Under the pieces are notes generated by a model that made no database searches, was not told the DNA's origin, and saw only the letters and a list, made by a program, of their open reading frames with translations. From NCBI RefSeq assembly GCF_004341085.1, contig NZ_SLXW01000003.1, positions 372,001 through 436,000 of the forward strand: a DNA stretch of 64,000 bases. The letters are read 5' to 3'. A program made the translations under genes and the position numbers. Below are positions 1 to 7,252 of this stretch, piece by piece. Source of the DNA: Sphingomonas sp. PP-CE-1G-424 (GTDB lineage: Bacteria; Pseudomonadota; Alphaproteobacteria; Sphingomonadales; Sphingomonadaceae). Numbering within the stretch: the stretch's first letter is position 1; every line of letters starts with the position of its first letter.

Positions 1-837
1 GCGCCGCTGATCGACCTGCGACGGATCGCCGCCGATGCCGAACGCCGTCTGGGCGCGCCGGCGAGTTTCATCGAGGTCAGCGATCCGGGCGATGCCGCGG
101 CGCGCGTGACGGTGAGCCAGAGTTTCGGCTCGATGCTGTCGTCGCGGACGCCACGCCTCGCCTATGACGGCGTGTCGGGTCGGCTGGTCTGGCGTTCGCC
201 GATGCCCGGTGCGGCGGCCGAGACGGCCGGGGTGATGATCGGGCTGCATGCCGGACGCTTCGCCGGCTATGGCGGGCGCTGGCTGTATTTCCTGTGCGGG
301 GTCGCAGGCACGCTGATGGTGGCGAGCGGTCTCGTCCTTTGGACCGTGAAGCGGCGCGAGCGGCTGCCCGATCCCACGCGACCGCATGTCGGCTTCCGGT
401 TGGTCGAGCGTCTCAACGTCGCGGTGATCGGCGGCTTTCCGCTAGGCGTCGCGGCGTTCTTCTGGGCCAACCGCGTGCTGCCGGTCGATCTCGGTGGCCG
501 CGCCGAGTGGGAGGTGAATACGCTCTTCATCGTCTGGGCGATGTCGGCGGTCCTGGCGTTCATCGCGACACCCCGCCTTGTCTGGTCGCTGCTGTTCGCC
601 GCGACGGGCCTGCTGCTGGTGGTGCTCCCGTTCTACGACATCGTCGCCACCGATCGCGGCATGCTCGTCATGCTGGCGCGCGACGACTTCGTCATCGCGG
701 GTATCGACGCGACGATGGGCGTATTCGGGATCTCGTTCCTCGCAGTCGCGCACCGCGTCGCGCGGCACCGCCCAAGTGCAAAGCGCGTCCGCAAACCCCG
801 TAGCGCCGAGGCGCGCGTGCTGGAGCCTGCCGAATGA
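1..837 (+). CDS. PepSY-associated TM domain protein (5' end outside window)
   Basis: The reading frame is open from the first base, so this is the C-terminal ~278 residues of a longer gene. It has one hydrophobic segment near residues 90-120 followed by three more in the last half, and ends in a basic cytosolic tail. The layout fits the PepSY-associated transmembrane (iron-regulated membrane protein, PiuB/FoxB-like) family, which sits in the inner membrane and is usually encoded beside TonB-dependent siderophore receptors, where it is thought to help release or reduce imported ferric siderophore. The stop overlaps the start of the DUF3325 gene by 4 nt (ATGA), a common pairing in such loci. 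The family call rests on topology and the DUF3325 neighbour; no enzymatic motif is visible in this fragment. Confidence 0.75.
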   Translation, partial: APLIDLRRIAADAERRLGAPASFIEVSDPGDAAARVTVSQSFGSMLSSRTPRLAYDGVSGRLVWRSPMPGAAAETAGVMIGLHAGRFAGYGGRWLYFLCGVAGTLMVASGLVLWTVKRRERLPDPTRPHVGFRLVERLNVAVIGGFPLGVAAFFWANRVLPVDLGGRAEWEVNTLFIVWAMSAVLAFIATPRLVWSLLFAATGLLLVVLPFYDIVATDRGMLVMLARDDFVIAGIDATMGVFGISFLAVAHRVARHRPSAKRVRKPRSAEARVLEPAE

Positions 838-1115
838 TCGCCCTGCCGTTGATCCTGTCGATCGCCGCGTTCCTGTCGCTCGGGCTGTCGACCGATGCGC
901 ATCATCGCCGTCGTTTCGGGGCGTGTCCGTCGGGGGAACGGCGCAGGGCGTTGCGATCGGTCGGTTGGCTTGGCCTCGGAGCTGCGGTCGTACCGGCGAT
1001 ACTGGCGAGCGGATGGGTGTTCGGGCCGATCCTGTGGGTCGCGGCGATCATGGCGGGTGCCGCGGTCGCCTTTCTGGTCCTCAATCTCGTCCCGGATCCA
1101 CGGAGTCGAGCCTGA
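834..1115 (+). CDS. DUF3325 small membrane protein
   Basis: A 93-residue inner membrane protein with three hydrophobic stretches (about residues 2-20, 43-62 and 65-87), a basic loop after the first helix and a short charged tail. Size and pattern match DUF3325, found almost always next to PepSY-associated membrane proteins in siderophore uptake loci; no biochemical role is established. It is translationally coupled to the preceding PepSY gene (ATGA overlap) and converges on the cytochrome b561 gene with 4 nt between stops, so it ends this operon. Confidence 0.75.
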   Translation: MIALPLILSIAAFLSLGLSTDAHHRRRFGACPSGERRRALRSVGWLGLGAAVVPAILASGWVFGPILWVAAIMAGAAVAFLVLNLVPDPRSRA

Positions 1116-1119
1116 GCAT

Positions 1120-1686
1120 TCAGTCGCGTCCGGCGCCGGGGACGATTCGACGCAGTTCGCGGTGGCCGTCGATCCATTCATGCTTGAGTGCGCCCGCGAT
1201 GTGCAGGCCGACCAGCGCGTAGAGGACATAGGCGAGCCAGGCATGCGCGGCGCCGAACACCGCATGCAGCGTCTCGCGCGTCGCGGGATCGATCGACCCG
1301 AACGCGATCCGCGGCCACTGGACCAGGCCGTAGAGATACATCGGATGAGTCGCGGCATCCTTCCACGCCGAATCCATGATCCAGCCCGACAATGGCATCG
1401 CGAAGATGATCGCATAGAGCAGCCAATGCGTGACATGCGATACCGTAACCTCCCAGCGCTGGTAGCGGGTCGGCAGCGCCGGCGGGCGGTGCGTCGCCCG
1501 CCACAGCAGCCGCATGATCGCCAGCCCCAGCACGGTGATGCCGATCGACTTGTGCAGGTCGATCACGGGGCGGACATGATCGTCGGCGAGATACGGCCAG
1601 ACCCACGCAAGCCCGACATTGACGACGATTCCGAGGGCGACCAGCCAATGAAGCGCGATCGCGACCCCGGTATATTTCCTGACCAT
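1120..1686 (-). CDS. cytochrome b561 family protein
   Basis: A 188-residue four-helix membrane protein. Histidines suited to binding two b-type hemes lie in the helices (H13 in the first, H45 before the second, H84/H87 in the third, and one in a GLHIAG motif in the last), as expected for bacterial cytochrome b561 (CybB-like), which moves electrons between quinol and periplasmic acceptors. I chose the ATG at 1686, giving an N-terminus of the MVRKYTGVAIALHW type usual for the family; an extension to 1755 adds only a basic, unconserved stretch. The gene is divergent from the glycosyltransferase, with about 93 nt between starts. Confidence 0.85.
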   Translation of the reverse strand: MVRKYTGVAIALHWLVALGIVVNVGLAWVWPYLADDHVRPVIDLHKSIGITVLGLAIMRLLWRATHRPPALPTRYQRWEVTVSHVTHWLLYAIIFAMPLSGWIMDSAWKDAATHPMYLYGLVQWPRIAFGSIDPATRETLHAVFGAAHAWLAYVLYALVGLHIAGALKHEWIDGHRELRRIVPGAGRD

Positions 1687-1779
1687 CCGCCTGTGCCTCG
1701 CTCGTTGTTGCCGGCCCTTCGTCTGCGGGAGCGATTTCCGCAATAGCCCATTCATCCTTGACGCGGTACGCGCGCCGCG

Positions 1780-3216
1780 ATGCTATCGATGACCACCATA
1801 TTCACCGCGCAATCGCCGCGCCTGTCGCCGCGACCGATCCCGATCGTCAGCCGCCTGATCGGCTTTGCGGTGCCGCTCGTCTTCCTGGCGCTCGTGCTCC
1901 AGGCGTTCCTGCACCAGGGGCTTGCGGTGTGGTCGGTCGGGATCGCCTATATCCTCTACGATACCACGCTGCTGGTGTTCACCGCCTGGCAGATTCGCGA
2001 TCTCGCTCATGCGCCGCCACCCGAGCCGAACGGCTTGCCAGCGCCGGGTTTCGGCGTGATCGTCGCGGCGCACAACGAAGCGAGCGTCATCCGCCTGACG
2101 ATCGACCGGCTGCTGGCGCAGGCGCATCCGCCCGAGACGATCATGATCGCCGACGACGGATCGACCGATGCCACCCCCGCGGTGATGCGGGAGCTCTACG
2201 CGCTGGCGGTACCGGCGCTGGGCGACGTCGCGACGGTCGATCTCGGCGGCACGCGGCTCGCGTGGTTGCGGCTGCCGCATGGTGGCAAGGCCCGTGCGCT
2301 CAACGACGCGCTGCTGCGGATCGACACCGCGATCGTCCTGACCGTCGATGCCGATACGCTGCTCGAACCGGGGGCGATCGCGGCGATGCGCGCGGCCTTC
2401 GCTGCGGAACCCGAGCTGGTGGCGGCGACCGGCGTGCTCGCGCCGATCTGCGGACCAAGCCTCGGCGGGCGGCTGTTCGAGTGGTTCCAGTCGTACGAAT
2501 ATGTCCGCAATTTCCTGTCGCGCGATGCGTGGATGCGGCTGAACGGCCTGTTGCTGATTTCGGGTGCGTTCGCGGCGTTCCGGCGCGATGCGGTGATCGC
2601 GGTCGGCGGGTTCGATCCCGACTGCATGGTCGAGGATTACGAGCTGATCCACCGGCTTCATCGCCATGCGCACGACACCGGACTCGACTGGCGGGTGCGC
2701 GTGGTTGGCGGCGCGCTGGCGCGCACCGATGCCCCGGCGAGCATCCCGGCGTTTCTCAAACAGCGCCAGCGCTGGTTCGGCGGGTTCCTCCAGACGCAGC
2801 ACTGGAACCGCGACATGATCGGCAACCGCGCCTATGGCCGGCTCGGCACGCGGATGTTGCCGGTCAAGGCGCTGGACACGGTGCAACCGATCTACGGGCT
2901 GGCCGCGTTCGCGATCCTGATCGGACTGGTGATCACCGGACGCTTCGCGCTCGCCCTGCCGATCCTGATCGTGATGATCGTCAAGATCGTGATCGACCTC
3001 AGCTTCCACCTTTGGTCGCTCGGCATCTACAAGCGCTGGACCGGGCAGCGCGAAGGACTCGGGCTTGGCCCGGCGATCATCGCCGCGATCGCCGAGCCGT
3101 TCACCTTCCAGCTGCTCCGTCACGTCGGCGCGATCTATGGCTGGGTGGCGTTCCTGCGTGGCGGACAGAGCTGGGGACGACAGACGCGCACTGCGCTCGA
3201 ACATCGGGCGTCGTAG
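1780..3216 (+). CDS. membrane family 2 glycosyltransferase
   Basis: A 478-residue processive-type GT2 enzyme. Two N-terminal helices (about residues 24-70) precede a cytosolic GT-A domain with DDGSTD (125-130), the DxD-type VDAD (189-192), the catalytic ED pair (285-286) and QRQRW (328-332), followed by three C-terminal helices. These D, D, D, QxxRW motifs define hyaluronan/cellulose/PgaC-like synthases that polymerise sugars from nucleotide-sugar donors while exporting the chain. No PilZ domain and no partner deacetylase or export gene is adjacent, so the polymer cannot be named; a single-sugar transfer role is also possible. All catalytic residues look intact. Confidence 0.85.
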   Translation: MLSMTTIFTAQSPRLSPRPIPIVSRLIGFAVPLVFLALVLQAFLHQGLAVWSVGIAYILYDTTLLVFTAWQIRDLAHAPPPEPNGLPAPGFGVIVAAHNEASVIRLTIDRLLAQAHPPETIMIADDGSTDATPAVMRELYALAVPALGDVATVDLGGTRLAWLRLPHGGKARALNDALLRIDTAIVLTVDADTLLEPGAIAAMRAAFAAEPELVAATGVLAPICGPSLGGRLFEWFQSYEYVRNFLSRDAWMRLNGLLLISGAFAAFRRDAVIAVGGFDPDCMVEDYELIHRLHRHAHDTGLDWRVRVVGGALARTDAPASIPAFLKQRQRWFGGFLQTQHWNRDMIGNRAYGRLGTRMLPVKALDTVQPIYGLAAFAILIGLVITGRFALALPILIVMIVKIVIDLSFHLWSLGIYKRWTGQREGLGLGPAIIAAIAEPFTFQLLRHVGAIYGWVAFLRGGQSWGRQTRTALEHRAS

Positions 3217-3329
3217 ACTTTCGATCGAACGATCCCATCTTCGCCGACGAGGACAAGGAGGATTTTGCCGCTATTGTCCTGCAGACGTCGCGGCTGTCAT
3301 AAAGCGTTGGCAGGGTTGGGGAGCGTTCA

Positions 3330-4391
3330 TTGAATCAGAACAGTAGCGGCGTGGCCGAGGCGGCGCTGAAGCCGGACCGGCGTACCTTAATGCTCGGCGC
3401 GCTCGCGCTTGCCGCGCTGCCACGGCGGGCGGTCGCCGCGGACATTGCGCACATCCAGCGCCTGTCGCCGGCGTTCGACCGGATGGTCGCGCCGGACGCT
3501 CGTATCTCGGTCGTCGCGAGCGGGATACGCTGGGCGGAAGGCCCGCTATGGGTCGATGCCGGCCGGTATCTGCTGTTCACCGATCCACCGGCCAACATCA
3601 TTCGTCGATGGCAGACGGGCAGGGTCGCGACACCGTTCCTGGCGCCGTCCGGGGCGGCCGGGACCGATCCGAAGCTGGTGCGCGAACCCGGCGCGAACGG
3701 ATTGGCGCTCGACCATCAGGGGAGACTGCTGATCGCGAACAGCGGCGGACGGTCGATCGACCGGTTCGATCTCGTCACGCGGCGCCGCGAGGTGCTGGTC
3801 GATCGCTACCAAGGCAAGCGGTTCAACAGCCCGAACGACCTGCACGTCGCGCGCGACGGCACAATCTATTTCACCGATCCGCCCTACGGGCTGACCGACG
3901 GCGATGCGTCCTCGCTGAAGGAGATGCCCGTCAACGGCGTCTATCGCTGGACGCCGGGCGGGGCGGTCGACCTGATCGACGGCACGTTGACGCGGCCGAA
4001 CGGCATCGCCCTGTCGCCCGACGAGACGCGGCTCTATGTTTCGGTCTCGGACGACGTCGCGCCGCGGATCATGGTCTACGACCTCGACAAGATCGGACTG
4101 CCGCGGCGGTCGCGCGTGTTGCTCGATGCCAAGCCGATGCAGGTAGGTGGCGCACCGGGGCTGCCCGATGGGATGAAGGTCGCCCACGACGGCACCTTGG
4201 TCTGTTCGGTGCCGGGCGGGATGATGTTCCTGTCGCCCGACGCAGAACCGCTCGGGCTGATATCCAACGGCGGGCCGATCGCGAACTGCGCGTTCGGCGA
4301 GCGCGGCCGTGCGCTGTTCCTGACCGCGAACGACCGCGTGCTCCGCGTGCCGCTGCGCGCGGGCTGGCAGGATCGCGGCCGGCCGGCCTGA
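3330..4391 (+). CDS. SMP-30/gluconolactonase family hydrolase, Tat-exported
   Basis: A 353-residue six-bladed propeller enzyme of the SMP-30/gluconolactonase/LRE family. Metal-ligand motifs are present: E70 in WAEGPLW, the NSPND segment at 166-170 and an aspartate in LPDGM near residue 285. The N-terminus carries a twin-arginine-like signal (DRRTLMLG, then a hydrophobic run ending in Ala), so it probably acts in the periplasm. I chose the TTG at 3330 because GGGGAG lies 6 nt upstream and it keeps the twin arginine; the next Met (residue 21) would lose it. It converges on an exported glucose-fructose-oxidoreductase-like enzyme, suggesting it hydrolyses the sugar lactone that enzyme makes. The substrate is inferred. 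Confidence 0.82.
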   Translation: MNQNSSGVAEAALKPDRRTLMLGALALAALPRRAVAADIAHIQRLSPAFDRMVAPDARISVVASGIRWAEGPLWVDAGRYLLFTDPPANIIRRWQTGRVATPFLAPSGAAGTDPKLVREPGANGLALDHQGRLLIANSGGRSIDRFDLVTRRREVLVDRYQGKRFNSPNDLHVARDGTIYFTDPPYGLTDGDASSLKEMPVNGVYRWTPGGAVDLIDGTLTRPNGIALSPDETRLYVSVSDDVAPRIMVYDLDKIGLPRRSRVLLDAKPMQVGGAPGLPDGMKVAHDGTLVCSVPGGMMFLSPDAEPLGLISNGGPIANCAFGERGRALFLTANDRVLRVPLRAGWQDRGRPA

Positions 4392-4393
4392 GG

Positions 4394-4864
4394 TCAGCGC
4401 CGCTGCGGCAGCTTCATGCCGAGCAGCACCAGTCGATCGCCGGTGATCCCGAACCAGTGCGGCACGCCGGCCGGAATGAGCATGACGTCGCCGGGCCCCA
4501 GCGTACGCGTCTTCCCGCCGACGATCCGCGCGCCCTCGGTCAGATCGGGTTTGACGACCACGGCGTCGGCGAGCGTCCCGCCCGAGATCAGCGTACCGGC
4601 GCCGGCCACGACGATCGCGTATTCCGCCTGATCGGGGTGCACGGCGGGGCGCCCCGGCTTTTTCCAGTATTCGAGCGCGGCGTTGGTCTCACCGTCGCGG
4701 ACCAGCGGTTGCCAGGCAAATCCCTGTCCCGGTTTCATCGCGGCGCCCATCGCGGCGACCTTCGCCTTCACCTCGGCGTCCGATGCGAAACTTGTCGGAT
4801 CGACCGTCTGCGCGCCCGCCGGCGAGGCCGCGATCAGCGCGGCGACTACGAACGGCAGCTTCAT
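4394..4864 (-). CDS. secreted cupin domain protein
   Basis: A 156-residue protein with a Sec signal peptide (about residues 1-18, cleavage after AGA) and a single cupin barrel. Cupin motif 1 is represented by H76 and E81 and motif 2 by PGDVMLIPAGVPHWF with H136, so a metal site is plausible. The function is not identifiable from sequence; sugar isomerase/epimerase, dioxygenase or sensing roles all occur in this fold. Its ATG overlaps the stop of the upstream Gfo/Idh/MocA oxidoreductase by 4 nt, so the two are translationally coupled and probably act together in the periplasm. Confidence 0.75.
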   Translation of the reverse strand: MKLPFVVAALIAASPAGAQTVDPTSFASDAEVKAKVAAMGAAMKPGQGFAWQPLVRDGETNAALEYWKKPGRPAVHPDQAEYAIVVAGAGTLISGGTLADAVVVKPDLTEGARIVGGKTRTLGPGDVMLIPAGVPHWFGITGDRLVLLGMKLPQRR

Positions 4865-5988
4865 GCGCGATCCTTCCGCGCGCCATCGAGCCGGATCGTC
4901 CGGCCTTCACGGGCCGAGCGGTAGATCGCCTCGACGATCCGCATGTCGCGCAAGCCTTCCTCGCCAGAGACGATCGGTTCGCGCCCGGTGCGGATGCTCT
5001 GGACGAGATGGTCGAGTTGCCCTGCGAACTGCGTCTTGCCGGGGCCGGGCGGTGGCGTGACCTCGCGTTCGCGGCCATCCTTGCCCTGCCACATATGGTT
5101 GCCCTCGTAGCGGGTCGCGGGTTCGAGTTCGATGCGGCCGGCGTCGCCCATCAACAGGATATGGTTCTGGTTGGCGCTGTACATCGACTGGCAACCGGCC
5201 ATCGCCCCGGACGGGAACTCCAGCGTCCAGTCGATGATGTCCTCGACCTCGGTAAAGCGCGGGTCGCGGCGATCGGTCGATTCGCGCGCGGTGACCGCGA
5301 TCGGTTCCTCGCCGGTCATGTAGCGCGCCGCCTGCAGGCTGTAGATGCCCATGTCCATCAACGAGCCGCCGCCGGACAAGGCGCGCTTCAGCCGCCATTT
5401 CGATGGATCGCGCTGGACGAAACCGTGCTCGGACCGCACGTAGCGGATCTTGCCCGCCGCACCCGCGCGCGCCAGCCGCATCGCCTCGAGGTTGGTCGGC
5501 TCGAAATGGCAGCGATAGCCGATCATCAGCTTGCGGTTCGCGGTCTTGCATGCCGCGATCATCGCCTCGCACTCGGCGACCGATATCGCCATCGGTTTCT
5601 CGCACATGACGTGCTTGCCCGCCTTCGCCGCGCGGATCGTGTATTCGGCGTGCATCGAGTTGGGCAGGCAGACATAGACGATGTCGACGTCCGGATTATT
5701 CCGGATCGTATCGAAGGTCTCGTAGGAATAGATCGACCGCGCCGGCAGTCCGTGATCGGCGGCGACTCGCTTGGCCTTGGCGGGATCGCCGCTGACCACC
5801 GCGGCGAGCCGGCTGTGCGCGCAGTTCGCGAATTGCGGGATGATGACGTCGAGACCGTAGGAACCCAGTCCGACGATCGCATAGCCGAGTGGCCGATCGC
5901 CCGGTCCCGCGCCGAACGCGCGAGAGGTCAGCGTCAGAGCCGCCGCCGAAATCATCAGGTCGCGTCGTGCAATATCCATGTCGATCAT
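4861..5988 (-). CDS. gfo: periplasmic glucose-fructose oxidoreductase-like enzyme (Gfo/Idh/MocA)
   Basis: About 375 residues. A twin-arginine signal (ARRDLMIS followed by an Ala/Leu-rich run) precedes a Rossmann domain with GLGSYG near residue 42 and the family-diagnostic CEKPM at about 129-133, then the GGGSLMDMGIY segment typical of glucose-fructose oxidoreductase. Overall it closely resembles the Zymomonas enzyme, which keeps tightly bound NADP(H) in the periplasm, oxidises glucose to gluconolactone and reduces fructose to sorbitol. I chose the ATG at 5988, with AGGA 5 nt upstream; the in-frame ATG at 5979 is the alternative. The stop overlaps the cupin start (ATGA). The convergent SMP-30 gene supports a sugar-lactone role; the true substrates are inferred. 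Confidence 0.8.
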   Translation of the reverse strand: MIDMDIARRDLMISAAALTLTSRAFGAGPGDRPLGYAIVGLGSYGLDVIIPQFANCAHSRLAAVVSGDPAKAKRVAADHGLPARSIYSYETFDTIRNNPDVDIVYVCLPNSMHAEYTIRAAKAGKHVMCEKPMAISVAECEAMIAACKTANRKLMIGYRCHFEPTNLEAMRLARAGAAGKIRYVRSEHGFVQRDPSKWRLKRALSGGGSLMDMGIYSLQAARYMTGEEPIAVTARESTDRRDPRFTEVEDIIDWTLEFPSGAMAGCQSMYSANQNHILLMGDAGRIELEPATRYEGNHMWQGKDGREREVTPPPGPGKTQFAGQLDHLVQSIRTGREPIVSGEEGLRDMRIVEAIYRSAREGRTIRLDGARKDRA

Positions 5989-6321
5989 CCCCGTCCTGCG
6001 CACAGGTCTGGAGCCGAAAACGACCCGGCGCAAGGTCGGTCCGAACAGGAATGGTTTCACCCGCGGGCAGCCAGACGGTATTTCCCGCCGATAAACGGAC
6101 CACATCGATATCTGACCAAAATTACGCCGACGGTCGATTCCCGGCGCGAAACAAGCACCTAGCGTGCGCAGGTAGGATCCGGTGCGAAGCCGGCGCCTCG
6201 GCCGACTATGGCGCGGCGAGACGTACCGTGCCGACTCGTGCATTACGCACCCCGCATCTGACGCGAACTCCGCCTAATCTTCTCGGGCAGCAGGCCGCTG
6301 CGCGTAAAGAAGGAAGTCGCG
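5989..6321. other. divergent intergenic region between gfo and rpfF homologues
   Basis: This 333-nt stretch holds the promoters of two divergent transcripts. A good ribosome binding site (AAGGAAG at 6310-6316) fixes the rpfF start. Frames running through it have no recognisable protein, and I see no strong dyad or terminator hairpin. Confidence 0.5.
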
Positions 6322-7248
6322 ATGACTGTCGAATACTCACCCGTCATGTCCTCAAGCCGGAGCCAAGGCCATCATCACAGGCCGATCGAGCTGCCGGCGT
6401 CGCTTTTGACCCGCCAACCGTTCGCTTTCGCGGATCTGGAGGTCGCGTTCGATCCCGAACTCGATACCTTGTGGACGTACATGCGGCAAAAGGTCCGTCC
6501 GAGCTTCAATCCCGGGCTGCTGGCCGAGTTCAATCAGTGGCAGAACGATATCGCGGAGGCATGCTCGTCGGAGATGATGCCGATCCGCTATCTCGTGCTC
6601 GGCTCGCGTTTCCCCGGCGTGTTCTCGCTCGGCGGCGATCTCGATCTGTTCGCGGAGCATATCCGTCGTGGCGATCGGCAGGCGCTGGTCCGCTACGGCC
6701 GCGCCTGCGTCCGCATCCTGCACCGCAACATGCTCAGCCTCGACCATTCGATCATCACGATCGGGCTGGTCGAAGGCGACGCGCTCGGCGGCGGTTTCGA
6801 GGCGTTGCTGTCGTTCAACGTCGTCATCGCCGAGCGGGGCACGAACTTCGGGCTGCCGGAAACCAATTTCGGGCTGTTCCCCGGCATGGGCGCGCATTGC
6901 TTCCTGTCGCGGCGGCTGGGGTCTGCGCGGGCCGAGCAGATGATCCTGAGCGGGCGGACCTACAGCGCCGAGGAACTGTACGATCTCGGTATCGTCCATG
7001 CGCTGGCCGATCCGGGCAAGGGTCGCGCCGAGGTCGAGCACTATATCCGCCAGAACCGCCGTCGCCACAGCGGGCATTGTGCGATCTACGAGGCGTCGCG
7101 CTCGGTCAATCCGCTGGCGCTCGCCGAGCTCGAGGCGGTCGTCGATCTCTGGGCCGACGCGGCGCTGCGTCTGAGCGAGTTCGATCTGAAACTGATGCGG
7201 CGTCTGGTCGGCGCGCAGACCCGATTGCTGACCAAGGCGGCAATCTAG
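6322..7248 (+). CDS. rpfF: RpfF-type DSF synthase (crotonase-fold acyl-ACP dehydratase/thioesterase)
   Basis: A 308-residue crotonase-superfamily protein. The RpfF signature is clear: ALGGGFEALLS with E160, then GLPETNFGLFPGMGA with E180. The two glutamates are 20 residues apart, as are the catalytic Glu141 and Glu161 of Xanthomonas RpfF, which dehydrates 3-hydroxyacyl-ACP and releases cis-2-unsaturated fatty acids (diffusible signal factor). The C-terminal part (SAEELYDLGIV, then a helical tail ending ...LVGAQTRLL) also follows RpfF rather than ordinary enoyl-CoA hydratases. No rpfC or rpfG lies nearby; instead it faces a GGDEF-EAL gene with only 4 nt between stops. Fatty-acid catabolic crotonase is the alternative, but the twin glutamates and the long N-terminus argue for RpfF. 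Confidence 0.82.
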   Translation: MTVEYSPVMSSSRSQGHHHRPIELPASLLTRQPFAFADLEVAFDPELDTLWTYMRQKVRPSFNPGLLAEFNQWQNDIAEACSSEMMPIRYLVLGSRFPGVFSLGGDLDLFAEHIRRGDRQALVRYGRACVRILHRNMLSLDHSIITIGLVEGDALGGGFEALLSFNVVIAERGTNFGLPETNFGLFPGMGAHCFLSRRLGSARAEQMILSGRTYSAEELYDLGIVHALADPGKGRAEVEHYIRQNRRRHSGHCAIYEASRSVNPLALAELEAVVDLWADAALRLSEFDLKLMRRLVGAQTRLLTKAAI

Positions 7249-7252
7249 GATC

